From positions 82,723,120-82,787,119 of the forward strand of contig NC_134094.1 in NCBI RefSeq assembly GCF_000715075.1: DNA of 64,000 nt, written 5' to 3'. The notes under the pieces were generated by a model. The model ran no database searches and was not told the DNA's origin. It saw only the letters and a program-made list of their open reading frames with translations. The translations under genes were made by a program, and so were the position numbers. Below are positions 33,916 through 46,041 of the stretch, in pieces. This stretch comes from Nicotiana tabacum (taxonomy: Eukaryota > Streptophyta > Magnoliopsida > Solanales > Solanaceae). How positions within the stretch are numbered: the first letter of the stretch is position 1; every line of letters begins with the position of its first letter.

Positions 33916-34797
33916 AAAATAAGAAATGCCCTGTAAGTCATACTATTTTTTCCCTCACTTGAGGTTTGTCCCAATTGGGGTTTCTCAAGGAGGGTTTTAA
34001 CGAGGAGACGAGTGGGACACTTCGAGTTGAAGTACACGAGAGCAGACAAATGTTTCATTGCTCGACTCCTCAAGATTCTCCAAGTCGAACAATGAAGGGA
34101 CTAGATATACTGAGACTGGGACTGGAACACCAGCCAACACCCGAAACTTGTAACTTTCTCCAAATATTGCACAAAGGCAAAATAATGTAATCAGAGCAAT
34201 GCCGTCAAAATAATAGAAATGCACGTTTATCGAAACTGCTCTCATGAATGGTTAAGTTCGATCAAGCTCGAACAACACCTATCGTCCCTCGGCCACGACT
34301 TAATAAAAGATTAAGTTCGACCAAGCTCGAACAACACCTATCGGCCCTCGACCACGACTTAATGAAAGGTTAAGTTCGACCAAGTTCGAACAACACCTAT
34401 CGGGCCTCGGCCACGAATTAATGAAAGGTAAAGTTTGACCAAGCTAGAACAACACCTATCGGCCCTCGACCGTGATTTATGAAAAGTTAAGTTCGACCAA
34501 GCTCGAATAACACATGTCGACCCTCGACCACAATTTAACTTAAAAGTATATTCAATCGAACAAATGCCGATACACCCATGATTAATCAACTCCATGGCTA
34601 TCGCGACTTAGAAAATAACAATGAAGAAAACACAAAAGGAAAATACAAGTACAAAAACAAGAACGCACAAAGACAGAAGGCATATACAAGACCAAAAGAA
34701 CATTTATATTCATAAAGAAAGTTTATACAAAGACATTCGAAGACGCCAACTATAATACAAGAGATTAGCAAACAACACAATAAATAATCAGTGGTCG
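33916..34797 (-). other. 3' UTR-like end of the element A antisense gene, and spacer
   Basis: Pol ends at 33915. On the minus strand, 34797 to about 34600 reads like a plant 3' UTR (T-rich, ttgtattatagttggc). It is continuous with the antisense gene once element C (inserted at 34803) is removed. The rest up to 34251 is spacer with no coding signal. Confidence 0.5.
34252..34545 (+). repeat. 59-bp tandem repeat array (5 units) in element A 3' region
   Basis: Units start at 34252, 34311, 34370, 34429 and 34487, each reading ttaagttcgaccaagctcga then acaacacctatcggccctcg with a few substitutions. Tandem repeats between integrase and the 3' LTR are a known trait of Tat/Ogre elements and a source of satellites. 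Confidence 0.9.
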
Positions 34798-35480
34798 TCA
34801 CCTTTTACGACCCAAAATTTCCCACCGACGCGATCGCGATGGCGCCTAACATTTCACTTGCTAGGCAAGCCAACATTATAGAATCATTAACCAATTCCTT
34901 ATTTCCATTTAGTAATTAACAATAACTAACTAAAATAAAATATAATAAGTGCGAAATATCATAAAATTGTATTAATTACTACCACCCGGATCTGGAGTCA
35001 CAATTCACGAGCATTCTAGAACTTACTACAAGTAATAGTCTGAAAGAAACACAACTGTCTGAATGAAAGAAAATAGTAGGACATAAAAAGATAGACGGGG
35101 ACTTCAAGGTCTGTGAACGCCGACAGATCTACCTTGAGTCTCCGGACAGTGGACCAATAGCAAATCTCGATCAACCTGAGCTGGTATCAAAATATGCACA
35201 GAAAGTGCAGAGTGCAACATCAGTACAACCAACCCTATGTACTAGTAAGTGTCGAGCCTAACCTCGACGAAGTACTGACGAGGCTAAGGCAACGCACTTA
35301 CAATCAACCTGTACAATTTAACAGTGTATATACAAATAACAGAGATGAAGCACTAAATAGGAAATGTCGGGAGGGGAACATACGGATGGGAATACAAGAT
35401 AAAAAAACTACAACAGAATGATCACCGGAGTAGTCAATATACCATGAATCAACAGGAATAGTGAATACAGTAAGACAAAA

Positions 35481-35770
35481 TGCACGGCATCACCCTTCGT
35501 GCTTTTACTCTCAATCTCACCATAAAATTAATAGAAATGGCACGGCATCACCCTTCGTGCATTAAATCTCATATCATGGCACGTCATTACCCTTCGTGCA
35601 TTAACACTCACAATATGACACGACATCACCCTTCGTGCATTAACACTCACAATATGGCACGGCATCACCCTTCGTGTATTAACACTCACAATATGGCACG
35701 GCATCACCCTTCATGCATTAACACTCACAATATGGCACGGCATCACCCTTCGTGCATTAACACTCTCCCT
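35481..35770. repeat. 39-bp tandem array (7 units) in left LTR of element C
   Basis: The unit reads tggcacggcatcaccctt, then cgtgcattaacactcacaata. The first unit is followed by a diverged spacer. Frames encoding repeated MARHHPSCINTHN are artefacts of 39 being divisible by three. Confidence 0.9.
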
Positions 35771-36654
35771 TACCATAATGCAATGCATAAATAACAACAG
35801 GGAGATAGATTAACAAGTACAAACCTTACTTCAACATTTGGTTCCATAATATCAATCTCAACTTTGAAATAAAAACTCAATTATTACCAGAAAATCCGTA
35901 AACAAGATAAAAACGATAAATTGAACAACACTAGTATAACACGTAGCAATTTGGCATAGGAAAGAGACAATATCAGAAAAATAGAGAAACATGGAAAAAT
36001 AGGTAAATTGGCGGCGCATAGGTACTCATCACCTCACATATACGCCGCTCACATGAATTTCACTTAGCAAATAATCTAAGGTTCCTAATTTCCTTAAGTC
36101 ATGGTTAGACACAACACTTACCTCGCTCCGAAGACCACTTAATTCTCAATCACAGCTTTTCCTTTGGAATTCACCTCCAAACCACTCGTATCTATTCAAA
36201 AATGACTAATAATATCAAATATTGCTAAAGGAATCAATTATATTGCATAAATTAAATTTCCCAAATTTTCCTCCAAAAAGTCGAAATATCGACCCCGGGC
36301 CCGCTTGGTCAAAAACCAAGGTTCAGACCAAAATACTTTTACCCATTCATCCCCGAGCCCAAATATGTAATTAGTTTTGGAATCCCACCTCAAATTGAGG
36401 TCTAAATTCCCAAATTCCCGAAATCCCTATTTTCTACCCTAACCCGTAATTCTACCATAAAAATTCTAGATTTTAGGTTGAAAATTCAAGAAATGTAATG
36501 GGTAATTGAAAGAAAATGCTTTAGAATCACTTACCAAAAATTTGGGGAAGGAATGACACTTGAAAAATCTCCCCTTACCGTTTGATTTTTGAGAAAAATG
36601 AGTTTTTTGGAAAAAAATCCGTTTTGGATTCTGTTAAGTTCTGGGCGACAGTGT

Positions 36655-36975
36655 TCATTGCGTTCGCGAGAGCACTGTCGTGTTCGCGAAGGATATTGGC
36701 TGCCAAGCCTTCGCGTTAGCGAGACCCAGCTCGCGTTCGCGATGATCACTCCCCTCTGGCCTTCGTGTTCGCAAGGAATGGCTCGCGTTCGCGCTGAAGG
36801 AACGACCCCCCCAGGTTCCCACATGCTTCGCGTTCACGTTGAGTCGGTCGCGTTCGCGAAGGGTAAATCCCCCATCACTTCGCGTTCGCGACCAGGCCTT
36901 CGCGTTCGCGAAGAAGAAGTCTCAGCCTCATCAGATTACTCTTCGCGCTCGCGAGAGGACTGTCGTGAATGCGAA
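36655..36975. repeat. CpG-rich palindrome cluster in left LTR of element C
   Basis: The words cgcgttcgcga, ttcgcgttcgcgaag and gttcgcgaag recur about ten times in 320 bases, in both orientations since they are near-palindromic. CpG density is far above the surrounding AT-rich DNA. Confidence 0.8.
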
Positions 36976-39900
36976 GAAGGATATGACAGACACCAGAATC
37001 TGCAGAAAACCAGATTTTTTCCAAATCCAAAACATCCCGTGGCCTATCCGAAACTCACCCGAGCCCTAGGGGCTCCAAACCAAATATGCACACAAGTCCA
37101 AAAATATCATATGAACTTGATCGCGCGATCAAATCGCCAAAATAACACCTAGAACTCTAAATTTAGCACCAAATCAAATGAAATTCTCAAGAACACTTTA
37201 AAACTTCTAATTTCTCAACTGGACGTCCGAAACACGTCAAATCAACTCCATTTCTCACCAAATTTCAATATCATAATGAACCCTTAACGGACTCTGGAAC
37301 CAAAATACGGATTCGGTACTAACAATGCCAAACATCAATCAATTCTTAAAAACAATTAATTTTCAGACTTTTAATTTTCGTCAAAAATTCATAACTTGAG
37401 CTAGGACCTCCGAATTCGACTCCGGGTATACGCCCAGGTCCCATAATTCGATACGAACCTACTGGGACTGTCAAAGCACAGATCTGGGCCCGTTTACCAA
37501 AAATGTTGATCGAAGTCAACTAAAATCAACTTTTAAGGCAAAATTCTTATTTTCATCAGTTTTCAACATAAAAGCTTTCCAGAAATCTTCCCGGATTGCG
37601 CACGCAAATCAAGGAGGATACAAATGAGATTTGTATGGCTCAAGAGCGCATATTCGAGTTCTAAAACATAAGATGACCTTTTAGGTCATCACATTCTCCA
37701 CATCTAAAACAACCGTTCGTCCTCGAACGGACATAGAAAAATACCTGGGCTGGTGAAAAGGTGGGGATATCTACTCCGCATATCGGACTCGGACTCCCTA
37801 GTAGCTGCCTCAATAGGCTGACCTCTCCACTGTACTCGAACTGAAGGGTAACTCTTTGACCTCAACTGACGAACCTGCTGGTCTAGAATGGCCACCGGCT
37901 CCTCCTCGTAAGTCAAATCCTTGTCCAACTGGACAGAGCTGAAATCTAACACGTGGGATGGGTCACCATGATATTTCCGGAGCATAGACACATGGAATAC
38001 CGGATGAACTGAGGATAACCCTGGAGGCAACGCAAGTCTATAAGCTACCTCCCCCACTATCTCGAGGATCTCAAATGGCCCGATATACCTAGGGCTTAAC
38101 TTGCCCTTCTTCCCAAATCTCATAACACCCTTCATGGGCGATACCCGAAGCAATATTCTTTCTCCAACCATGAATGCAATATCACGAACTTTACGGTCAC
38201 CATAACTCTTTTGACTGGACTGAGCTGCATGAAGTCGATCCTGTATAATCTTGAACTTGTCCAAGGCCTCCTGAACTAAATCTGTACCCAATAACCGAGC
38301 CTCCCCCGGCTCGAACCACCCAACTGGTGACCTGCACCGTCTACCATATAATGCCTCATAGGGAGCCATCTGAATGCTCGACTGGTAGCTGTTATTGTAG
38401 GCAAACTCCGCTAACGGCAAAAACTAATCCCAAGAACCTCCAAAGTCAATAACACAGGCGTGGAGCATATCCTCCTAGATCTGAATAGTACGCTCGGACT
38501 GCCCATCCGTTTGAGGATGAAATGCTGTGCTCAACTCAATCCGCGTACCCAACTCATGCTGAACTGCCCTCCAAAAGTTTGAGGTAAACTACGTACCTTG
38601 ATCAGAAATGATAGACACGGGTACACCGTGAAGACAGACGATCTCACGAATATAAATATCTACCAACCGCTCCGAGGAATAAGTAACTGCCACAGGAATG
38701 AAATGCGCTGACTTAGTGAGCCTGTCCATAATGACCCAAACTGCATCGAACTTCCTCTGAGTCTGTGGGAGTCCAACAACAAAGTCCATAGTGATACGCT
38801 CCCACTTCCACTCATGAATATCTAACCTTTGAAGTAAACCACCAGGTCTCTCATGCTCACACTTTACCCGCTTGCAATTTCGGCACCGAGCTACATAAGC
38901 AACTATGTCCTTCTTCATTCGCCTCCACCAATAATGCTGCCTCAAGTCCTGATACATCTTGGCGGTCCATCCACATTAGGCACAAAAATATGACCCTGCA
39001 TCCTCAAAATCCGTCATCTCCAACAGTAACCTGCTTGGCACCACCGTGCCGCACTGTGTCTCTAAGGACAAGTAAATGAGGATCGTCATCCTGCCGATCT
39101 CTGATGCACTCAAATAAAGAAAGCCGAGCAACTGTACAAGCTAGAACGCGGTTGGGCTCAGAAACATCTAACCTCACGAACTGGTTGGCCAAGGCCTGAA
39201 CATTCAATGCAAGCGGTTTCTCAACGACTGAAATATATGCAAGGCTACCCATACTGACTGAATTTCTACTCAAAGCATCGGCCACCACATTGGCCTTCCC
39301 GGGATGATACAATATGGTGATATCATAGTCTTTCAATAGCTCCAACCACCTCCTCTGCCTCAAATTGAGTTCCTTCTGCTTGAACAAATGCTACAAGCTC
39401 CGATGATTAGTGAATACCTCACATGGCATGCCGCAAAGATAGTGCCTCCAAATCTTCAGCGCGTGAACAATGGCTGCCAGCTCTAGATCATGAACAAGGT
39501 AATTCTTCTCGTGAAACTTCAGCTGCCGTGAAACATATGCAATAACCTTGCCACCCTGCATCAATACCGCACCCAGACCAATACGAGATGCATCACAATA
39601 TACTGTATAAGATCATGAACCTATGGGTAATACCAATACCGGTGCCATAGTCAAAGCTGTCTTGAGCTTCTGAAAGCTCGCTTCACACTCGTCTGACCAC
39701 CTGAACGGGGCACCCTTCTGGGTCAATCTGGTCAATGGAGCTGCTATGGATGAAAACCCCTCCACAAATCGACGGTAATAGCCTTCCAAACCCAGGAAAC
39801 TACGGATCTCTGTAGGTGATGTGGGTCTAGGTCAATTCTGGACTGTCTCAACCTTCTTAGGATCCATCTGAATACCCTCTGTTGATACAACGTGACCTAA

Positions 39901-41179
39901 GAAAGCAACTGAACTCAACCAAAACTCGCATTTTGAGAACTTAGCATATAACTGCCTATCTTTCAGAGTCTGAAGAACGATCCGAGGGTGCTGCTCATGC
40001 TCCTCTCGACTATGGGAGTAGATAAAGATATCATCAATAAACACAACCACAAAGAAATCCAGGTAGGGTTTGAACACCGGTTCATTAAATCCATGAATGC
40101 TGCTGGGGCATTTGTCAGCCCAAATGACATCACTAGAAACTCATAATGCCCATACCGAGTCCGAAAAGCTGTCTTAGAAATATCGGATGCCCTAATCCTC
40201 AACTGATGGTGGCCAGATCTCAAATCAATCTTTGAAAACACCTTGGCACCCTGAAGCTGATCAAATAAATCATCAATCCTCGGCAATGGATACTTGTTCT
40301 TGATGGTGACTTTGTTCAACTGCCGATAGTCTATACACATCCTCATCGATCCATCGTTCTTATTTACAAACAACACAGGTGCACCCCAGGGTAAGACACT
40401 AGGTCTAATGAAGCCCTTATCAAGCAAATCTTGCAACTGCTCCTTCAATTCTTTCAACTCTGGCGGGGCCATGCGCTATGGCGGAATGGAAATGGGCTGA
40501 GTGCCCGAAGCCAAATCAATGCAGAAATCAATATCCCTGTCGGGTGGCATCCCCGGCAGGTCTACAGGAAACACCTTTGGAAACTCACGAACAACCAGCA
40601 CTGAATCCATGGAAGGAACCTCCGCACTAGAATTGCGTACATAATCCAAATAAGCTAGACACCCCTTCTCGACCATATGCCGAGCCTTCACATAAGAGAT
40701 AACCCTGCTGGCAGAATGGCCAAGATTCCCTCTCCACTTTAATCGAGGCAACCCCTGCAAGCCTAAAGTCACTGTCTTGGCGTGACAATCTAATATAGCA
40801 TGATAAGGTGACAACCAATCCATACCCAGTATGACATCAAAATCAACCATGTCGAGAAGTAGAAGATCTACACGAGTCTCAAGACTTCCAATGGTGACCA
40901 CACATGAATGATAAACACGATCTACAATAATAGTATCTCCCATTGGTGTGGACACATACACAGGAGCACTCAAAGAATCATGGGACACAAACAAATAGGA
41001 AGCAAAATAGGATGACACATAGGAGTAAGTAGATCCCGGATCAAATAGAACTGAAGCATCTCTACTGCAAACTGAAACAGTACCTGTGATAACAACGTCA
41101 GATGACTCAGCCTCAGGCCTAGATTGGAAATCATAACACCGTGGTTGGGCCCCACCACCCTAAACTACATCACCGGGAC

Positions 41180-41610
41180 GGCCTCTAGCTGGCTGGTCTC
41201 CACCTCTAACGGCCTGACCTCCACCTCTAACAATCTGGCCTCTACCTCTGGCTGCCTGACCCCTGCCTCTGGCTGGCTGAGCAGGTGGTGCAGCAACTGG
41301 TGCCAGAACCATGGCACGAGAACTCTGATGCTGTGAGTTGCCCATTGCCCGAGGGAAAAATCTAGCAATGTGCCTCGGATCACCACAGAGGCCCTGGGAT
41401 GGCCTCTAGCTGGTTGATCTCCACCTCTAACGGCCTGACCTCCACCTCTAACTGTCTGGCTCCTACCTCTGGCTGCCTGACCCCTACCTCTGGCTGGCTG
41501 AGCAGGTGGTGCAGCAATTGGTGCCAGAACCATGGCATGAGAACTCTGATGCTGTAAGTTGCCCGAGGCCAAAATCTAGCAATGTGCCTCGGATCACCAC
41601 AAGTATAACA
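41180..41610 (-). repeat. ~221-bp tandem duplication in element C gag
   Basis: Units start at 41180 and 41401, both with ggcctctagctgg, and both run to aatgtgcctcggatcaccac (41368-41387 and 41581-41600). The unit encodes the Arg/Gly-rich linker just after the zinc knuckle. A further internal repeat of ctctggctgcctgacccc is present in each. Confidence 0.8.
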
Positions 41611-42028
41611 TAACCTCGGCTGCTGTGACTGCTGACCCTGAAACTAACCCTGTCGACCTGAATGACCACCCTGATAACTCTGGAGTGGAGGTGCACTAAT
41701 AGGAGCTGGTGGTGCACTGTAGGGTAGCTGGTCGGAATAATGCATCTGAGGGCCACGACCACCTGAGGCACCGTGGGATGCCTGGAGTGCTGAATGAAAC
41801 GGCCTGGGAGGATGGCCTCTACCAAAGGTACTCCTGCCTCTAGATAAGGCACCGCTGAACTCACTGGAATGACGAGGCCTCTTGTTAGACCCCTCACCTC
41901 CCAGAGTAAGAACCATCTCGACTCGTCTGGCGACATTAGCAGCCGCATGAAAAGAAATCTCACTCCCAGTCTCCTTAGCCATCTGCAATCTAATAGGCTG
42001 AGCAAGTCCATCAATAAACCTCCGCACC

Positions 42029-42046
42029 CTCTCTCTCTCTCTCTCT
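42029..42046. repeat. (CT)n microsatellite in element C gag
   Basis: Nine CT units. On the coding strand it is (GA)n encoding Arg-Glu repeats. Frames before and after it differ, so a dinucleotide length change appears to be one cause of the gag frameshift. Confidence 0.85.
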
Positions 42047-43102
42047 CAGTGGGAAGCAGAAGAATGGCATGACAGGCCAAATCCACAAAATGGGTCTCAT
42101 ACTGAGTAACAGTCATACCGCCCTGCTGGAGACGCTCAAACTGATGGCGACGCTCCTTTCTCAATGTGATAGGCCGAAACTTCTCTATGAAGAGCTGAGA
42201 GAACTAGTCCTAAGTAAGAGCAGGCGACCCAACTGGTCTGGTCAACAAGTAATCTCTCCACCATTTCTTGGCGGAACCAGTCATCTGAAATGCAGCAAAA
42301 TCGACCCCATTGTTCTCCACTATACCTATGTTCCGTAGAACCTCGTGACAGCTGTTAAGATACTCCTGGGGATCCTCTGAAGGAGCACCACTGAAGTGAA
42401 TAGGAAAAAGCTTGGTAAACCTGTCCAATCTCCATAAAGCCTCAGAAGACAGAGCCGGCCCATCTCCGACCTGTGCCGCAAAAACTGGCTGAACTAATCC
42501 GACTGGCTGAGCTGCTGGAGCCTGATACTGGGGGAGCTATCTGCTCCGGAGCGGTAGTGGTAGGAGTTTGGACTCCTCCTCCAGCCTGAGAGACTGCTGG
42601 TGCCATGGGAAATGCGCCAGTCTAGGCCACACTCTCCATAAGGCCCACCAAACGGACCAAAGCGTCTGAAGTACTGGGGTAGCAATGAACCCCTCCGGAA
42701 CCTGAGCTGGTCCGACAGGAAAAGTCTGGGCTGGAACCTCCTCGTCAATCTCTATCTGAGGCTCCACTGCTGGGGCTACTGCTCGGGCCCTAGGCTGAGC
42801 CCTGCCCCTGCCTCGACCTCTGGCATGGCCTCAGCATCAACCTCTGCCCCGCGTAGGAGCTATCACTAGAGGCTCTGGCTGCTGCTTAGCTGAGGAAGCA
42901 GTACGTGTTCTCTCCATCTGCGAGAGAATAAGAGTAGAAGGGTTCAATCAGTATTGAGAAAGAAAAATTGCACGACAAAGAAGAATAGAAGTGAAACTTG
43001 TTCCTAAACTTCATAGCCTCTGGAAGATAAGCACAGACGTCACCGTACCGATCCTCCAAACTCTACTAAGCTTGCTCGTGAATCGTGAGACCTAGGCAAC
43101 CT

Positions 43103-43117
43103 AGTGGTCTGATACCA
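43103..43117 (-). promoter_or_regulatory. Primer-binding site of element C (initiator Met tRNA)
   Basis: The minus strand reads TGGTATCAGACCACT three bases inside the 5' LTR end. TGGTATCAGAGC is the standard complement to the 3' end of initiator tRNA-Met; one position differs here. Confidence 0.8.
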
Positions 43118-43119
43118 AA

Positions 43120-46036
43120 TATCATGACCCAAAATTTCACACCGACACGACCGCGATGGCGCCTAACATTTCACTTGCTAGGCAAGCCAATGTTAGAGAA
43201 TCATTAACCAATTCCTTATTTCTATTTAGTAATTAACAATAATTAACTAAGATGAAATATAATAAGTGCGGAATATCATAAAACTGTATTAATTACTACC
43301 ACCCGGATCTGGAGTCACAATTCACGAGCATTCTAGAACTTACTACAAGTAATAGTCTGAAAGAAACACAACTGTCTGAATGACAGAAAATAGTAGGACA
43401 TAAAAAGATAGACGGGGACTTTAAGGTCGGTGAACACCGACAGATATACCTTGAGTCTCCGGACAGTGGACCAATAGCAAACCTCGATCAACCTGAGCCG
43501 GTATCAAAATCTGCACAGGAAGTGCAGAGTGCAGCATCGGTACAACCGACCACATGTACTGGTAAGTGTTGAGCCTAACCTCGACGAAGTAGTGACGAGG
43601 CTAAGGCAAGGCACCTACAATCAACCTATACAATTTAACAGTGTATATACAAATAATAGAGATGAAGAACTAAATAGGAAATATCGGGATGGGAACATAC
43701 TGAGGGGAATACAAGATAAAAAAACTACAACAGAATGATCACCGGAGCAGTCAATATACCATGAATCAACAGGAATAGTGAAAATAGTAAGAAAAAATGC
43801 ACGGCATCACCCTTCGTGCTTTTACTCTCAATCTCACCATAAAATTAATAGAAACGGCAAGGCATCACCCTTCGTGCATTAACTCTCATATCATGGCACG
43901 GCATCACCCTTCGTGCATTAACTCTCACAATATGGCACGGCATCACCCTTCGTGCATTAACACTCACAATATAGCACGACATCATCATTCGTGCATTAAC
44001 ACTCACTATATGGCACGGCATCACCCTTCGGTCATTAACACTCACAATATGGCACGACATCACCCTTCGCATTAACATTCACAATATGGCACGGCATCAC
44101 CCTTCGTACATTAACACTCTCCCTTACCATAATGCAATGCATAAATAACAACAGAGAGATAGATTAACAAGTACAAACCTTACTTCAACATTTGGTTCCA
44201 TAATATCAATCTCAACTTTGAAATAAAAACTCAATTATCACTAGAAAATCTGTAAACATGATAAGAACGATAAATTGAACAACACTAGTATAACACGTAG
44301 CAATTTGGCATAGAAAAGAGACAATATCAGAAAAATAGAGAAACATGGAAAAACAGGTAAATTGGCGGCGCATAGGTACTCATCACCTCACATATACGCC
44401 CCTCACATGAATTTCACTTAGCAAATAATCTAAGTTTCCTAATTCCCTCAAGTCAGGGTTAGACACAACACTTACCTCGCTCTGTAGGCCACTTAATTCT
44501 CAATCACAACTTTTCCTTTGGAATTAACCTCCAAACCACTCGTATATATTCAAAAATGACTCAATAATATCAAATATTGCTAAAGGAATCAATTAAATTG
44601 CATAAATTGAATTTCCCAAATTTTCCTCCAAAAAGTCAAAAAATCAACCCCGGGCCCGCTTGGTAAAAAATCGAGGTTCGGACCAAAATCCTTTTACCTA
44701 TTCACCCTGATCCCGAATATGAAATTAGTTTTGGAATCCGACCTCAAATTGAGGTCTAAATCCCCAAATTTTCGAAATCCTTATTTTCCACCCTAACCCC
44801 TAATTCTACCATGAAAACTCTAGATTTTAGGTTGAAAATTCAAGAAATATAATGGGTAAATGAAACAAAATAGTTTAGAATCACTTACCAACAATTTGGG
44901 GAAGGAATGACTCTTGAAACATTGCCCCTCACCGTTTGGATTTTGAGAAAAATGAGTTTTTTTTTAAGCAAAAATACCGTTTTGGATTTTGTTAGGTGCT
45001 GGACGACAGTGTTCATCGCGTTCGCGAGAGCACTGTCACGTTCGTGAAGGATACTGGCTACCAAGCCTTCGCGTACGCGAGACCCAGCTCGCGTTCGCGA
45101 TGATCACTCCCCTCTGGCCTTCGTGTTCGCGAGGAATGGCTCGCGTTCGCGCTGAAGGAACGACCAACCCCCCTGGTCCCCACATGCTTCACGTTCGCGT
45201 TCGCGAAGGGTATATCCCCCATCACTTCGCGTTCGCAAATAAAAAGTCTCAGCCTCATCAGATTACTCTTCGCGTTCGCGAGAGGACTGTCGCGAACGCG
45301 AAGAAAGATATGACAGACACTAGAATCTACAGAAAACCAGATTTTTTCCAAGTCCAAAACATCCCGTGGCCAATCCGAAACTCATCCGAGCCCTCGGGGC
45401 TCCAAACCAAGCATGCACACAAGTCCAAAAATATCATACGAACTTTCTCACGCGATCGAATCATCAAAATAACACCTAGAACTCTAAATTTAGCACTAAA
45501 TCAAATGAAGTTCTCAAGAACACTTTAAAACTTCTAATTTCTCAACTGGACGTCCGAATCACGTCAAATCAACTCCATTTCTCATCAAATTTCACAGACA
45601 TGTCTTAAATATCATAATGAACCTGTAACGGGCTCCGGAACCAAAATACGGACCCGGTACTAACAATGCCAAACATCAATCAATTCTTAAAAACAATTAA
45701 TTTTCAGACTTTTAATTTTTCTCAAAAATTTATAACTTGAGCTAGGGACCTCCGAATTCGACTCCGGGCATATGCCCAGGTCCCATAATTCGATACGGAC
45801 CTACCGGGACCGTCAAAGTACGGATCCAGTCCTGTTTACCAAAAATATTGATCGAAGTCAACTAAAATCAACTTTAAAGCCAAAAATTCTTATTTTCATC
45901 AGTTTTTAACATAAAAGCTTTCCGGAAACCTGCCTAGACTGCGCACACAAATCGAGGAGGATACAAATGAGATTTTTAAGGCTCAAGAGCGCAGATTCGA
46001 GTTCTAAAATATAAGATGACCTTTTGGGTCATCACA
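43120..46036 (-). repeat. 5' LTR of element C (right copy)
   Basis: Collinear with the left LTR. The 39-bp array has eight units here (43799-44118) against seven on the left. The palindrome cluster is at about 45009-45304 and is shorter than in the left copy. Confidence 0.88.
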
Positions 46037-46041
46037 TCACC

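Larger units (their letters stand above)
34803..37693 (-). repeat. 3' LTR of element C (left copy)
   Basis: Collinear with 43120-46036. It begins (plus strand) ttttacgacccaaaatttcc and ends ggtcatcaca. It holds a seven-unit 39-bp array and a cluster of CGCGTTCGCG palindromes. Confidence 0.88.
37704..42917 (-). pseudogene. Element C gag-pol polyprotein with chromodomain, broken
   Basis: It starts at ATG 42917 (MERTRTASSAKQQPEP) and ends at stop 37704. Gag has the core at 42210-42428 (MDRFTKLFPIHFSGAPSEDP). A zinc knuckle lies near 41590 (CYTCGDPRHIARFW, last Cys lost). Protease/linker is open from 41018 to 40476 (DVILGMDWLSPYHAILDCHA). The RT is at 40472-39832 with [20 protein letters not shown] and [11 protein letters not shown], split by a frameshift near 40070. 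RNase H is at 39800-39300. The integrase zinc finger and core are at 38957-38430, and the chromodomain-like tail near 37900-37740 (YEEEPVAILDQQVRQLR). Stops include TGG-to-TGA near 39835 and CAG-to-TAG near 39390, 38590 and 38425. A CT repeat and a 221-bp duplication disrupt gag. Confidence 0.85.
34803..46036 (-). mobile_element. Element C: Tekay-like chromovirus (Ty3/gypsy), 11,234 bp
   Basis: LTRs 34803-37693 (2,891 bp) and 43120-46036 (2,917 bp) flank a minus-strand polyprotein. The target duplication tcacc is exact at 34798-34802 and 46037-46041. The primer-binding site is complementary to initiator Met tRNA. A C-terminal chromodomain, long LTRs and the tRNA-Met PBS together fit the Tekay (Del) lineage. 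It is inserted in the 3' part of the antisense gene of element A. Stops and frameshifts in pol show that it is inactive. Confidence 0.88.

Noticed and set aside
35481..35770. 39-bp direct repeats resembling a CRISPR array
   Set aside because: Repeats are head to tail without unique spacers, lie inside both LTRs of a plant retrotransposon, and no cas genes are present.
35480..35794. Open frame encoding repeated MARHHPSCINTHN (also 43797-44075)
   Set aside because: The unit length is a multiple of three, so the frame stays open by arithmetic; it lies in an LTR and has no start context or homology.
36531..37152. Long frames on both strands in the element C LTR
   Set aside because: They reflect the CpG-rich palindrome cluster, which depletes stops; they are inside an LTR.
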